Source: Sphingobacterium sp. LZ7M1 (GTDB lineage Bacteria; Bacteroidota; Bacteroidia; Sphingobacteriales; Sphingobacteriaceae). From it: a stretch of 64,000 nt of DNA. This document shows positions 41,057 to 48,945 of this stretch, piece after piece. Under the pieces are notes generated by a model that saw only the letters and a program-made list of their open reading frames with translations, was not told the DNA's origin and made no database searches. The stretch is taken from the NCBI RefSeq assembly GCF_024296865.1, contig NZ_CP101134.1, positions 1,922,001 to 1,986,000 of the forward strand, given 5' to 3'. A program made the translations under genes and the position numbers. Position 1 is the first letter of the stretch. The number at the start of each line of letters is the position of its first letter.

Positions 41057-42343
41057 TTATTTTTTGCGTATGCTCACAGCATTCTTATGGGCATGTAAGC
41101 CTTCCAGTTCCGCCAAAATTTCAACGGTAGAACCGATATGTTGTAATCCTTCCTCAGAAATATGTTGGAAGGTAATCTTCTTGACAAAAGAATCTACAGA
41201 CACACCTGAGTACGACCTAGCAAAGCCTGAGGTCGGTAGGGTGTGATTCGTTCCGGAAGCATAATCGCCAGCACTCTCAGGGGTTAAATGACCCAAGAAT
41301 ACCGATCCTGCATTCAGCACTTTATTGATCAAGCTTTTCCACTCATTGGTCTCCAAGATCAAGTGCTCCGGAGCGTACAGGTTTGAGAATTCCATGGCTT
41401 CTTGAAGAGTATCTGCAATTACCATGTAAGAATTTTGCATCGCTTTCTCCGCCAATTCTTTTCTTGGAAGAACTTCCAATTGTTTCTTCAGTTCTTCCTG
41501 CACGGCATCGGTTATTGTTTTCGAGGTTGCCACCAATATCGCTTGGCTGTCGATTCCATGTTCTGCCTGTGCCAATAAATCAGCCGCTACAAAAGCCGGA
41601 TTGCAACTTTCGTCTGCAATGACCAATACTTCCGAAGGTCCGGCAGGCATGTCTATGCTGACATCCGTCAAGCCTTGGATCAGACTTTTTGCCTTGGTCA
41701 CAAATTGGTTCCCTGGTCCAAAGATCTTGTTGACCTTAGGGATGGTTTCCGTACCATAAGCCATCGCAGCCACGGCCTGTGCTCCACCAACCAAGTAAAT
41801 CTTATTGATCTGCAACAGTTTCAAACAATAGGCTACGAATCCATTGATCTTGCCATTGTTTTGCGGAGGTGAACATACCACAATTTCCTTGCATCCCGCA
41901 ATCCTTGCAGGAACTCCCAACATCAATAGGGTACTAGGCAAAACGGCCGATCCACCAGGAATGTACAGACCTACCTTTTCGATGGGTCTTACCTCGCGCC
42001 AGCATTTTACACCGGGCATGGTTTCAACCGTGCGCTCGCGTTTCAATTGGGTCTGATGAAATTTATGGATATTCTGGAAGGCGATTTCCAGAGCGCGCAT
42101 CTGGTCACGGGATATGGTCGATGCTAAGGCATCGATATCATCCTGTCCTAAATATAGCTGCTCAAGATCTACCTTATCAAATTTCTTTGCATATGATTTC
42201 AGGGCCTGATCGCCATGCCCCTTAACTTCCTCCATGATATTGAGGACCGTATCTTGGATCGCATGGTTCGGATCGGTGTTCCTATTCACCAATTCCTGGA
42301 TCTGCTCCTTGCTTAAGTCTTTATATAGATAAGTTTCTAGCAT
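41057..42343 (-). CDS. hisD: Histidinol dehydrogenase
   Basis: The 428-aa protein has the HisD family pattern: PGGSAVLPSTLLMLGVPA, KIFGPGNQFVTKAK, DMPAGPSEVLVIAD, LLAQAEHG, and the zinc-site region NLYAPEHLIL with GDYASGTNHTLPT. It performs the last two oxidations of histidine synthesis with NAD. It starts 1 bp after the hisG stop and ends at a terminator. No hisC, hisB or other his gene follows, so the rest of the pathway must lie elsewhere. Confidence 0.96.
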   Translation of the reverse strand: MLETYLYKDLSKEQIQELVNRNTDPNHAIQDTVLNIMEEVKGHGDQALKSYAKKFDKVDLEQLYLGQDDIDALASTISRDQMRALEIAFQNIHKFHQTQLKRERTVETMPGVKCWREVRPIEKVGLYIPGGSAVLPSTLLMLGVPARIAGCKEIVVCSPPQNNGKINGFVAYCLKLLQINKIYLVGGAQAVAAMAYGTETIPKVNKIFGPGNQFVTKAKSLIQGLTDVSIDMPAGPSEVLVIADESCNPAFVAADLLAQAEHGIDSQAILVATSKTITDAVQEELKKQLEVLPRKELAEKAMQNSYMVIADTLQEAMEFSNLYAPEHLILETNEWKSLINKVLNAGSVFLGHLTPESAGDYASGTNHTLPTSGFARSYSGVSVDSFVKKITFQHISEEGLQHIGSTVEILAELEGLHAHKNAVSIRKK

Positions 42344-42344
42344 G

Positions 42345-43196
42345 TTACATAATGATTTTTTCGATCGGCATCACCACAATACCTTGTGCGCCTGCCGCTT
42401 TTAGTTTATTGATCTTCTCCCAAAAATCATCCTCAGATATTACGGTATGGACAGCTACCCAGCCTTCTTCAGCCAATGGAACCACCGTTGGGCTCTTTAC
42501 CCCGTGCAAGAGTTCTGTAATTTGCGACAGGTTCTTTTTCTCCACGTTCAATACCACATACTTCGTTTCCTTTGCACGCAATACAGATTGGATTCTTTGT
42601 AAAAGTTCACAGATGATTGGATTTTCTTCCAAACCATCTCTACCGATCAATATCGCTTCAGAATTTCTAACATCCACGAAAGGTTTCAACCCATTGCTTT
42701 TTAAAGTTCCACCGGTCGACACAATATCACAGATAGCGTCACTAAGCCCAAGTCCCGGAGCAATCTCAACCGATCCAGAGATCATTTGGATGTCTGCATT
42801 GATCTTATATTCGTCCAAAAATTGCTGTAAGATATTAGGGTAGGAGGTTGCGATGGATTTGCCGTTCAGGTCTTCTAGGCGGTCGATGGTTGAGTCTTTT
42901 GGAATGGCTAATTTTAAGGTGCATTTCCCAAAACCTAATCGCTGTAGATACTGAACATTGGACAGGGTTTCCTCAATTACATTTTCTCCAACGAGACCGA
43001 GGTCAGCAATTCCCTGTTCTACATAGCCTGGGATATCATCATCTCTTAAGAATAATATTTCAAGGGGAAAGTTGGAAACTGTTGTAATTAATGAGCTTTT
43101 ATAGTTTTCGAAGTCCAATCCACAGTTTTTAAGCAATTGAACCGATTTTTCGTTTAATCTACCTGATTTTTGGATAGCAATTTTGAGATTTTTCAA
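42345..43196 (-). CDS. hisG: ATP phosphoribosyltransferase, long form
   Basis: The 283-aa protein is HisG of the long, hexameric class. It has IAIQKSGRL at the N-terminus, DLGLVGENV, the phosphate loop region DAICDIVSTGGTLKSNGL, and an ACT-like C-terminal regulatory domain (about 210-283, LLHGVKSPTVVPL). It commits ATP and PRPP to histidine synthesis and is feedback-inhibited by histidine through that C-terminal domain. A His-rich leader peptide lies 80 bp upstream. Confidence 0.96.
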   Translation of the reverse strand: MKNLKIAIQKSGRLNEKSVQLLKNCGLDFENYKSSLITTVSNFPLEILFLRDDDIPGYVEQGIADLGLVGENVIEETLSNVQYLQRLGFGKCTLKLAIPKDSTIDRLEDLNGKSIATSYPNILQQFLDEYKINADIQMISGSVEIAPGLGLSDAICDIVSTGGTLKSNGLKPFVDVRNSEAILIGRDGLEENPIICELLQRIQSVLRAKETKYVVLNVEKKNLSQITELLHGVKSPTVVPLAEEGWVAVHTVISEDDFWEKINKLKAAGAQGIVVMPIEKIIM

Positions 43197-43277
43197 AATG
43201 TAGAGTTTATGTTGAGTGAAAAAATTATTAACAATAAAGAATCTGGGGGTTACTTGCGCTCCACGTAGAAGCCAATA

Positions 43278-43310
43278 CTAATATCTATCGCCACAATGGC
43301 GATGATGCAT
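43278..43310 (-). promoter_or_regulatory. Histidine leader peptide and attenuator region
   Basis: A short frame encodes MHHRHCGDRY and stops with TAG, three His in ten residues, before hisG. ATCGCCA-TTG-TGGCGAT forms a 7-bp stem within its codons, and GCTTC/GGAGC a second downstream. Ribosome stalling at the His codons would change which hairpin forms. No clear T-run terminator follows, so the read-out may be translational. Confidence 0.65.
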
Positions 43311-43451
43311 TACGTATTGATGTGTACAAGCGTTCTTCATTTTAATAATGGAACAAAAGTAATGGATATCACCTTTCTATGCAAGGAAATTATTAAAAAA
43401 GAATGCAATAGGGTTTTCGGTCTTCGGCTAGCGTTGTGGGGCCTAAAAATT

Positions 43452-43754
43452 TTAAAGCATGGACCAACTAAACCAACCTGCGAAAATAATCTGGACGAAT
43501 AAAAATAACTTCGCTAAGAAACCAGGTGTTCTGGCAAAATAGATGATGGAGAAGATGCTAAGGACAATCGCTGAAACGATAAGTAGGGTATGGTCGATTT
43601 TCCATAGGTTCCCAAATCGCCGTTGCGCCTCTTCAAAACCATTGGAGTTTTCAATTAAATAAATCCATGTGCTAATATAGAGCACATTCAGCAATAAAGA
43701 AAAATAAGCTGCAACGGTCTTGATGATATTCCATGTTCTAGCACTCATGATCAA
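43452..43754 (-). CDS. Small membrane protein
   Basis: The 100-aa protein has three predicted membrane helices (about residues 10-32, 52-72 and 78-98) and no recognised domain. A second Met two codons in could be the start. It is a stand-alone gene between hisG and the DUF5686 gene. The fold suggests an inner-membrane protein of unknown role. Confidence 0.55.
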   Translation of the reverse strand: MIMSARTWNIIKTVAAYFSLLLNVLYISTWIYLIENSNGFEEAQRRFGNLWKIDHTLLIVSAIVLSIFSIIYFARTPGFLAKLFLFVQIIFAGWFSWSML

Positions 43755-43841
43755 ATTTTAGATACTTAAATTTAACCATAAATTAGTGAATAACCTATCA
43801 ATCCTCTCCAATAAGCACTTGACTGATTGCCTAATTAACAA

Positions 43842-43866
43842 AAAAGCGGACACTAGGCCCGCTTTT
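43842..43866 (-). terminator. Terminator after the DUF5686 gene
   Basis: AAAAGCGG (43842-43849) pairs with CCGCTTTT (43859-43866); T-rich DNA follows on the minus strand. Confidence 0.75.
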
Positions 43867-43983
43867 CTTGGTCAGCTGATAGAACTCCCGCACATTACAC
43901 CCTCAATTTTCTATCACTGACCCTATTCACATTATTTAAACTATTTCAAAAATAACTAACCATCACTATATCCATAATGTCTC

Positions 43984-46563
43984 CTAAAAATCAAACTTCA
44001 CTCTTGCACGTATTCCCCATTCTGGAGCATCTGGATGATCTAAATAGTTTAATCTCTTTACCACGTCTACACGTAATACCTTAAATATATTCGCTACACC
44101 GGCACTTGCCTCCATGTAGGGTTTATTTCCAAACGTAAAGGACATCTGCTCACCTGATCCATTGGTCTGCCAATCATAAACCTGATTGTTCAGGCTCGGA
44201 TTGTTGCTGTCACGTAATCCACCATAAACGCCTTTGAAACTAAATACCTCTCTCAACTTCAGTTTTTTCAACAATGGAACCTTATTGAAAATAAAGCCAT
44301 TCATATAATACTGTACATTCCAGGAAGCATGATGATCGGAAATGAATTCCATAAAGTTCATCAAGTTATAGGATTGCAATTGATATGCATAAGTCTGGTT
44401 TGCACGATGGATGTTCAATACTGGGAAAGGAAGGTTATTCCCAGCGATATAAGTTCCATCTATGTTTATATCAGCGTAGCCCAATTGCGATAGGTAGAAT
44501 CTTTTGAAAATACCCGCAGAGAAGTTATGGTAATTGTATTCTCCTCCGAATACTCCTTTCACGCCCGCGGTATAGTTGAAGGTCATGATCGGGTATTTAT
44601 TGAAAATTGGAGTCCTGTATAATTTCCCTTGATAGAACTCTTCTTTTGGAGCATATCGGAATCCAACATTAAATTCGGTGCTCTGTAAGTTGTTCACGAT
44701 CTTATGTGAGCCATCTGCCATCGGTAGGGTATAGGAAAGGACACCTGCTGGCGTTTGTTTCCAAGTTCCCAAACCAGCATTCATCGAGAAGTTATTGCTG
44801 AACTCTACCTTATAATCTAAACGGTAAACCTCATTGTACAGATAACTCTTGTTCTCACCACGTTTAAAGGATAGCAAAACGTTGTCCTCTTGAACGAATT
44901 CCAGATTCTGTCCAGGGATCTTTGTATCGTAAGAAGCCGAAACCCTTAAATAATGCTGTGGAAATTTATAGATCGACTTATTGTTCAAAGAATAGGTACC
45001 TGCAAGGAAGTATTTCCATTTTTGGTCCTCAAATCCATATGCACCATAACCTTCAGCATAGAAACGCTTGCTCAATTGCTCTGTGGTACGGCCACCAACA
45101 CGTAAACGGAAACCTTCCACTGGGTTGTAGGAATAAAAGGTATTCACAGGGCCAATTTCAACTGGACCCGCTTGTTTATATCCTGACAGCACCAATGCAG
45201 AGATATCCATGAACGTACGGAAAGAAGGCATGCTCTGCAAGGAATCAATGTTCGTATAGATCGAACGCTCCGATTTCGATAGCGGTTCTGGCCTTAAGGT
45301 TGCCCAATAGCTTTCAGATTTTGTTTCCTCCACTTCTTTCTTCTCCTCTGGAATTACCACATATTTATCCGGTACCGCATAAATGCTGTCTGGACGCACA
45401 TTGCCATTCACATAATCATTGATCAGGACAACGCGTTTTCCTTTGATCCCTTTGCCTTTATTGGTAATGGAGAAATCTATCCCTAAACTTGATTTTGTCA
45501 AGTAATACTTGTTGTCATTGGTCTTGTTGAAGCCAAGTTCAATATTCAAGTCCCTAACAAAGTTTAAGTTGATCTCGTCACTTACGGTCATTTCAGCGCC
45601 TTTAACCGCATAATTCCCATCCAAGGTTACATATAGCTTACCTTTAAACAAAAGGTCGTTTTTATTTCTAGGGAAGAAGCTTAACTCTACCAAAGATTCA
45701 TTTTCGTTCTTTATCGTATCCGTAATATAAAAACGGTAGAAGGTAGGAGCCGAATTGGCGATTGGGCTCAAGAATTGATTGGTCAAGATGGTAATATTGT
45801 TATCATAGATCTCCACCTCATCATAAAGACGGTTGAAATATTTACTTAGGCCATCATTGTCAATAAATTTAGGGTCAAATTCAGCCTTACGGTCCGCAAT
45901 GATATATTGCTTTTTGGCATTGGGATCTTTTCTGAAGTAAACTTTAGAAAATTTCTCCTCCATGTAAGCCGGCAATACATAGTTTGCTGCTGTTTGTGAA
46001 GTGTCATCCTTCTCAAACAGGAACTGATATTTTTTAAACACCTTTTTGTTCTTGAACTTTTCATCCAGATTGCTCAATCCCAAACTTATCTTTTCGTATT
46101 GGTCGTATTCAGCATAAGCCTGACCGGTCAGACGGTTTTGGTCGCGATGTTGAACCACCTTTCTGATCAATTCTACTGCAGGATTGTTTTTGTTGGAGTA
46201 TTTACCTCTTTTAGGTGCCCTTACTACGATTTCCTCAATAGAGTTGGCAGGAAACAGCATCACACGGATAGTTTGTTCTTTCTCATCAGCAACAGGATAT
46301 TCCTCTGGGTCAAAACCCACAGAACTGATCTTGATTTTTTTATACTCAGCTGGAATGGTCAGCGTATATTCACCATTTTCATTGGAACTTGTCCCAATAT
46401 CCTTTTTGGCACCCATTACTTTAATGGAAGCATAAGGTATGGCCTCATAGTTGTCTGCGTTCATTACCTTCCCTTTGATGGTAATAAAACTCTGTGCGGA
46501 CAGGCCTTGGAACGAAAAAATCATTCCGATTAGTATGGTCAAGTAAAATAATCTCGTTTTCAT
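43984..46563 (-). CDS. DUF5686 outer-membrane-associated protein with carboxypeptidase-like domain
   Basis: The 859-aa protein has a signal peptide (about residues 1-24, ending LSAQS). A carboxypeptidase-regulatory-like domain follows (about 25-115, GKVMNADNYEAIPYASIKVMG), then the DUF5686 region with many beta strands to the C-terminal Phe. The form resembles TonB-receptor partners of Bacteroidota and suggests an outer-membrane barrel. The ATG at 46563 is preferred over 46611, since it gives a proper signal peptide. Function is unknown. Confidence 0.82.
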   Translation of the reverse strand: MKTRLFYLTILIGMIFSFQGLSAQSFITIKGKVMNADNYEAIPYASIKVMGAKKDIGTSSNENGEYTLTIPAEYKKIKISSVGFDPEEYPVADEKEQTIRVMLFPANSIEEIVVRAPKRGKYSNKNNPAVELIRKVVQHRDQNRLTGQAYAEYDQYEKISLGLSNLDEKFKNKKVFKKYQFLFEKDDTSQTAANYVLPAYMEEKFSKVYFRKDPNAKKQYIIADRKAEFDPKFIDNDGLSKYFNRLYDEVEIYDNNITILTNQFLSPIANSAPTFYRFYITDTIKNENESLVELSFFPRNKNDLLFKGKLYVTLDGNYAVKGAEMTVSDEINLNFVRDLNIELGFNKTNDNKYYLTKSSLGIDFSITNKGKGIKGKRVVLINDYVNGNVRPDSIYAVPDKYVVIPEEKKEVEETKSESYWATLRPEPLSKSERSIYTNIDSLQSMPSFRTFMDISALVLSGYKQAGPVEIGPVNTFYSYNPVEGFRLRVGGRTTEQLSKRFYAEGYGAYGFEDQKWKYFLAGTYSLNNKSIYKFPQHYLRVSASYDTKIPGQNLEFVQEDNVLLSFKRGENKSYLYNEVYRLDYKVEFSNNFSMNAGLGTWKQTPAGVLSYTLPMADGSHKIVNNLQSTEFNVGFRYAPKEEFYQGKLYRTPIFNKYPIMTFNYTAGVKGVFGGEYNYHNFSAGIFKRFYLSQLGYADINIDGTYIAGNNLPFPVLNIHRANQTYAYQLQSYNLMNFMEFISDHHASWNVQYYMNGFIFNKVPLLKKLKLREVFSFKGVYGGLRDSNNPSLNNQVYDWQTNGSGEQMSFTFGNKPYMEASAGVANIFKVLRVDVVKRLNYLDHPDAPEWGIRARVKFDF

Positions 46564-46800
46564 GCTATGACTTTTTGACTTTTTACGATTTGTGTTCAAA
46601 AAGTATTGCAAATAAAGATAATATTGATGATTTATTAAATAGGCTTATTGACGATTTGACTTTTTCATAATAATTAGTCAGTAATATTTGGTTGTTTTGA
46701 CAAATTGTTTACAGGAAGATTTTAAAGCGATTTAAATCTGTGGGAAGTCAATTTGGAATTGTAACAGTTGAGTGATTTTTTCGTACCTGGCTTTGACCTT

Positions 46801-46840
46801 ATTCGAGACACATTCGGAAAATTCGGAATGTGTCTCGAAT
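46801..46840. repeat. 15-bp perfect inverted repeat
   Basis: ATTCGAGACACATTC (46801-46815) and GAATGTGTCTCGAAT (46826-46840) are exact complements around a 10-nt spacer. No T run follows, so it is not an ordinary terminator. Confidence 0.75.
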
Positions 46841-46970
46841 GAAACTAAGTTCGAAATCGGAAAAAGTGTATCTATTTTAATGATGCAATTTGATGGAGTA
46901 GGGCAAAGGCAGGATTTGAATCTTCAAATGAACTCGTAGGCTTAAGTGATTGAACGAATTTAATAAAAAA

Positions 46971-46992
46971 AGCGGATGCCAAGGCATCCGCT
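46971..46992 (-). terminator. Terminator after the EamA gene
   Basis: AGCGGATGCC and GGCATCCGCT form a 10-bp stem with a 2-nt loop, followed on the minus strand by seven T. Confidence 0.9.
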
Positions 46993-47017
46993 CTTCGTAA
47001 AATTTTATCGTTGATAT

Positions 47018-48208
47018 CTAATCGTAGAATTCTTGATCAAAGCTCTTTCCTTTGTTTTTGTCAGCGTTTGTACTATCCGGAGTAGAATTTCCTTTTTCAG
47101 GGTTTTCCTTTGGCTTTTTGGTCTTCTTTTGACCAAACTCAGCGACTTCCACAATCCTTGGGATACTACTTTTGGGTGCCATATGGCGTAGTTTGCGGAT
47201 TTTACGTCTGCGTTTGTAGTTTTTAATGATTGAGCTGTCGCGGTATAGGTTCCAGTTCATGAGTAACACACTGAACAGGACTACTGCAAGACCTATGATC
47301 TGCATCCTGCTAACCACATGGTCCGTAAAGAAATGGACCAATATGAGTGCTACGATCGGGTTCACGTAAGCGTAGGTGCTGACTTCGGTAGCTGGACGAT
47401 ATTGCAATAGGAAAATATAACAGCTGAAGGCCAAAATAGATCCCAACAAAGCTAGGTAAACCATGGCTCCCCAGTATTCTAATGGAACGGAATTAAATTC
47501 AAAACTTTTATATTCCCCATTCAAAAGTGCAACAGTCGTAAAAGCTATACCAGCAACTACCATCTGCCATGCTGTTTTGACCATGACATTGAGGTCTTCC
47601 TCAGGTTCTTTTACAGCATTCGGTTCAGCACTCTTTTTGTTCTCTGATTTCTTGTTGTATTTGGAAATTAGTGAACCTACCGTCCATCCAATGGTTCCTA
47701 CAGTCATGACGATCATGGCAGTAAGTTTTTTGTCATTGTCTCCGTCATTTGCAGAAGCTCCAAAGATTTGCTCTGCAAACAACATGACTACACCGAGGAA
47801 ACCAAGGATCAATCCCAATAATGTCGGAATGCTGGAAAAGTTTTCTTTCCATTTTGGTTTATCCAAAATAATAAACCATATGGCTGTAGCAGCAGAAAGA
47901 ATGGATACAATGGCGCTGGAAATGTATTGTTCCGACCAGATGATGGCCGCCATATCGACAAATAGTAAAAGGAAACCGACTAATGCAGCGTCTTTTACAG
48001 CACTCTTAATGTAAATCTTATATCCCTTTACCCAACAGTAAAACATCAGCAGTGAACCCGCGATGATAAACCTGATCGAGCCCAAAACAAAAGGAGGGAA
48101 AGCGTGCAAGGCTTTCTCAATAAAGAAAAAGGTAGATCCCCAAACGATGTACACCACCAAGTAGGCAAAGATGATGATGCTGCCTGATGGATTTGATGAT
48201 TTTACCAT
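47018..48208 (-). CDS. EamA-family transporter
   Basis: The 396-aa protein has about ten membrane helices in two EamA repeats. The first is about residues 10-155 (VYIVWGSTFFFIEKAL), the second about 165-325 (EYWGAMVYLALLGSILAFSCYIFLL and STYAYVNPIVALIL). A Lys-rich soluble tail of 70 residues follows, longer than usual. EamA proteins export amino acids or other metabolites. It starts 8 bp after the Lrp-type regulator on the same strand, which suggests amino-acid export under that control. Confidence 0.88.
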   Translation of the reverse strand: MVKSSNPSGSIIIFAYLVVYIVWGSTFFFIEKALHAFPPFVLGSIRFIIAGSLLMFYCWVKGYKIYIKSAVKDAALVGFLLLFVDMAAIIWSEQYISSAIVSILSAATAIWFIILDKPKWKENFSSIPTLLGLILGFLGVVMLFAEQIFGASANDGDNDKKLTAMIVMTVGTIGWTVGSLISKYNKKSENKKSAEPNAVKEPEEDLNVMVKTAWQMVVAGIAFTTVALLNGEYKSFEFNSVPLEYWGAMVYLALLGSILAFSCYIFLLQYRPATEVSTYAYVNPIVALILVHFFTDHVVSRMQIIGLAVVLFSVLLMNWNLYRDSSIIKNYKRRRKIRKLRHMAPKSSIPRIVEVAEFGQKKTKKPKENPEKGNSTPDSTNADKNKGKSFDQEFYD

Positions 48209-48216
48209 GGTATTTT

Positions 48217-48696
48217 TTAGTCCTTAGCAGGAATTACTAATTTATTGTCTTCTTTTACGGTCTCCAGAACGATTGTAGTTCTTGTAGAAATAATGCCTTC
48301 TATCTTGCTGAGAGTGTTGCGCATAAGGTCAACAAGTCCCGCAGAATCATTGGTCCTTACTTTGATTAAGTAACCATCCTCACCAGCTATATCATGTACC
48401 TCCAATACTTCTGGTATTTCGGCCAAAAGTAAGCCTACTTTTTGTACGCCGATGATATCCTGAGTCTTGATAAAAATAAAGGAAAGCATTTTTTGGTCCA
48501 AGGCAACAGGGTTGATCCTAGCGTTATATTGTAGGATAACTTCTTTCTGCTCCAGTTTTTTTACCCTTTCTAAGATCGCTGAAGGGGCCATGCCGAGTTC
48601 ACGGGCAATATCAGCATTGTTCGTGCGGGCATTGTCCTGCATGATCCGGATTATCTGAAGATCAATTTGATCCAAGGAAATTTCTAGTTTCGCCAT
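48217..48696 (-). CDS. Lrp/AsnC-family transcriptional regulator
   Basis: The 159-aa protein has an AsnC-type helix-turn-helix (about residues 9-55, NADIARELGMAPSAILERVKKLE) and an AsnC effector domain (about 70-145, containing IPEVLEVHDIAGEDGYLIKVR). It senses an amino acid or similar small molecule. It forms a two-gene operon with the EamA transporter and probably controls it. The 249 bp upstream face the divergent FAD/Fe-S oxidoreductase gene. Confidence 0.9.
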   Translation of the reverse strand: MAKLEISLDQIDLQIIRIMQDNARTNNADIARELGMAPSAILERVKKLEQKEVILQYNARINPVALDQKMLSFIFIKTQDIIGVQKVGLLLAEIPEVLEVHDIAGEDGYLIKVRTNDSAGLVDLMRNTLSKIEGIISTRTTIVLETVKEDNKLVIPAKD

Positions 48697-48945
48697 AATG
48701 CCGCAAATATCGGTAAAGCCGAATTAAATTCAAAGAAATAAGCTAAAAAAAGAATATTATTCAGTTGATTATGACTTTAATAAGATAGGAAGGATTTTTT
48801 GGAGTTGAAATTTGGCGGTTTTGCACAAAATATTGTTGCTGAGGCTTATACGAATATAGTCAAATTAGACTATATATGGAAATATATGTTTATGACTTAT
48901 AATTAATGAAACAATGCGTAGTTTTGTTATTCAATCTATCTTATC

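Larger units (their letters stand above)
46564..47017. other. 454-bp gap with a 15-bp palindrome
   Basis: Besides the promoter side of the DUF5686 gene and the EamA terminator (46971-46992), the gap holds a 40-bp palindrome at 46801-46840. No reading frame of note is present. Confidence 0.65.

Noticed and set aside
46905..46925. GGCAGGATTTGAATC resembles a tRNA T-arm
   Set aside because: No acceptor or anticodon arm can be found around it.
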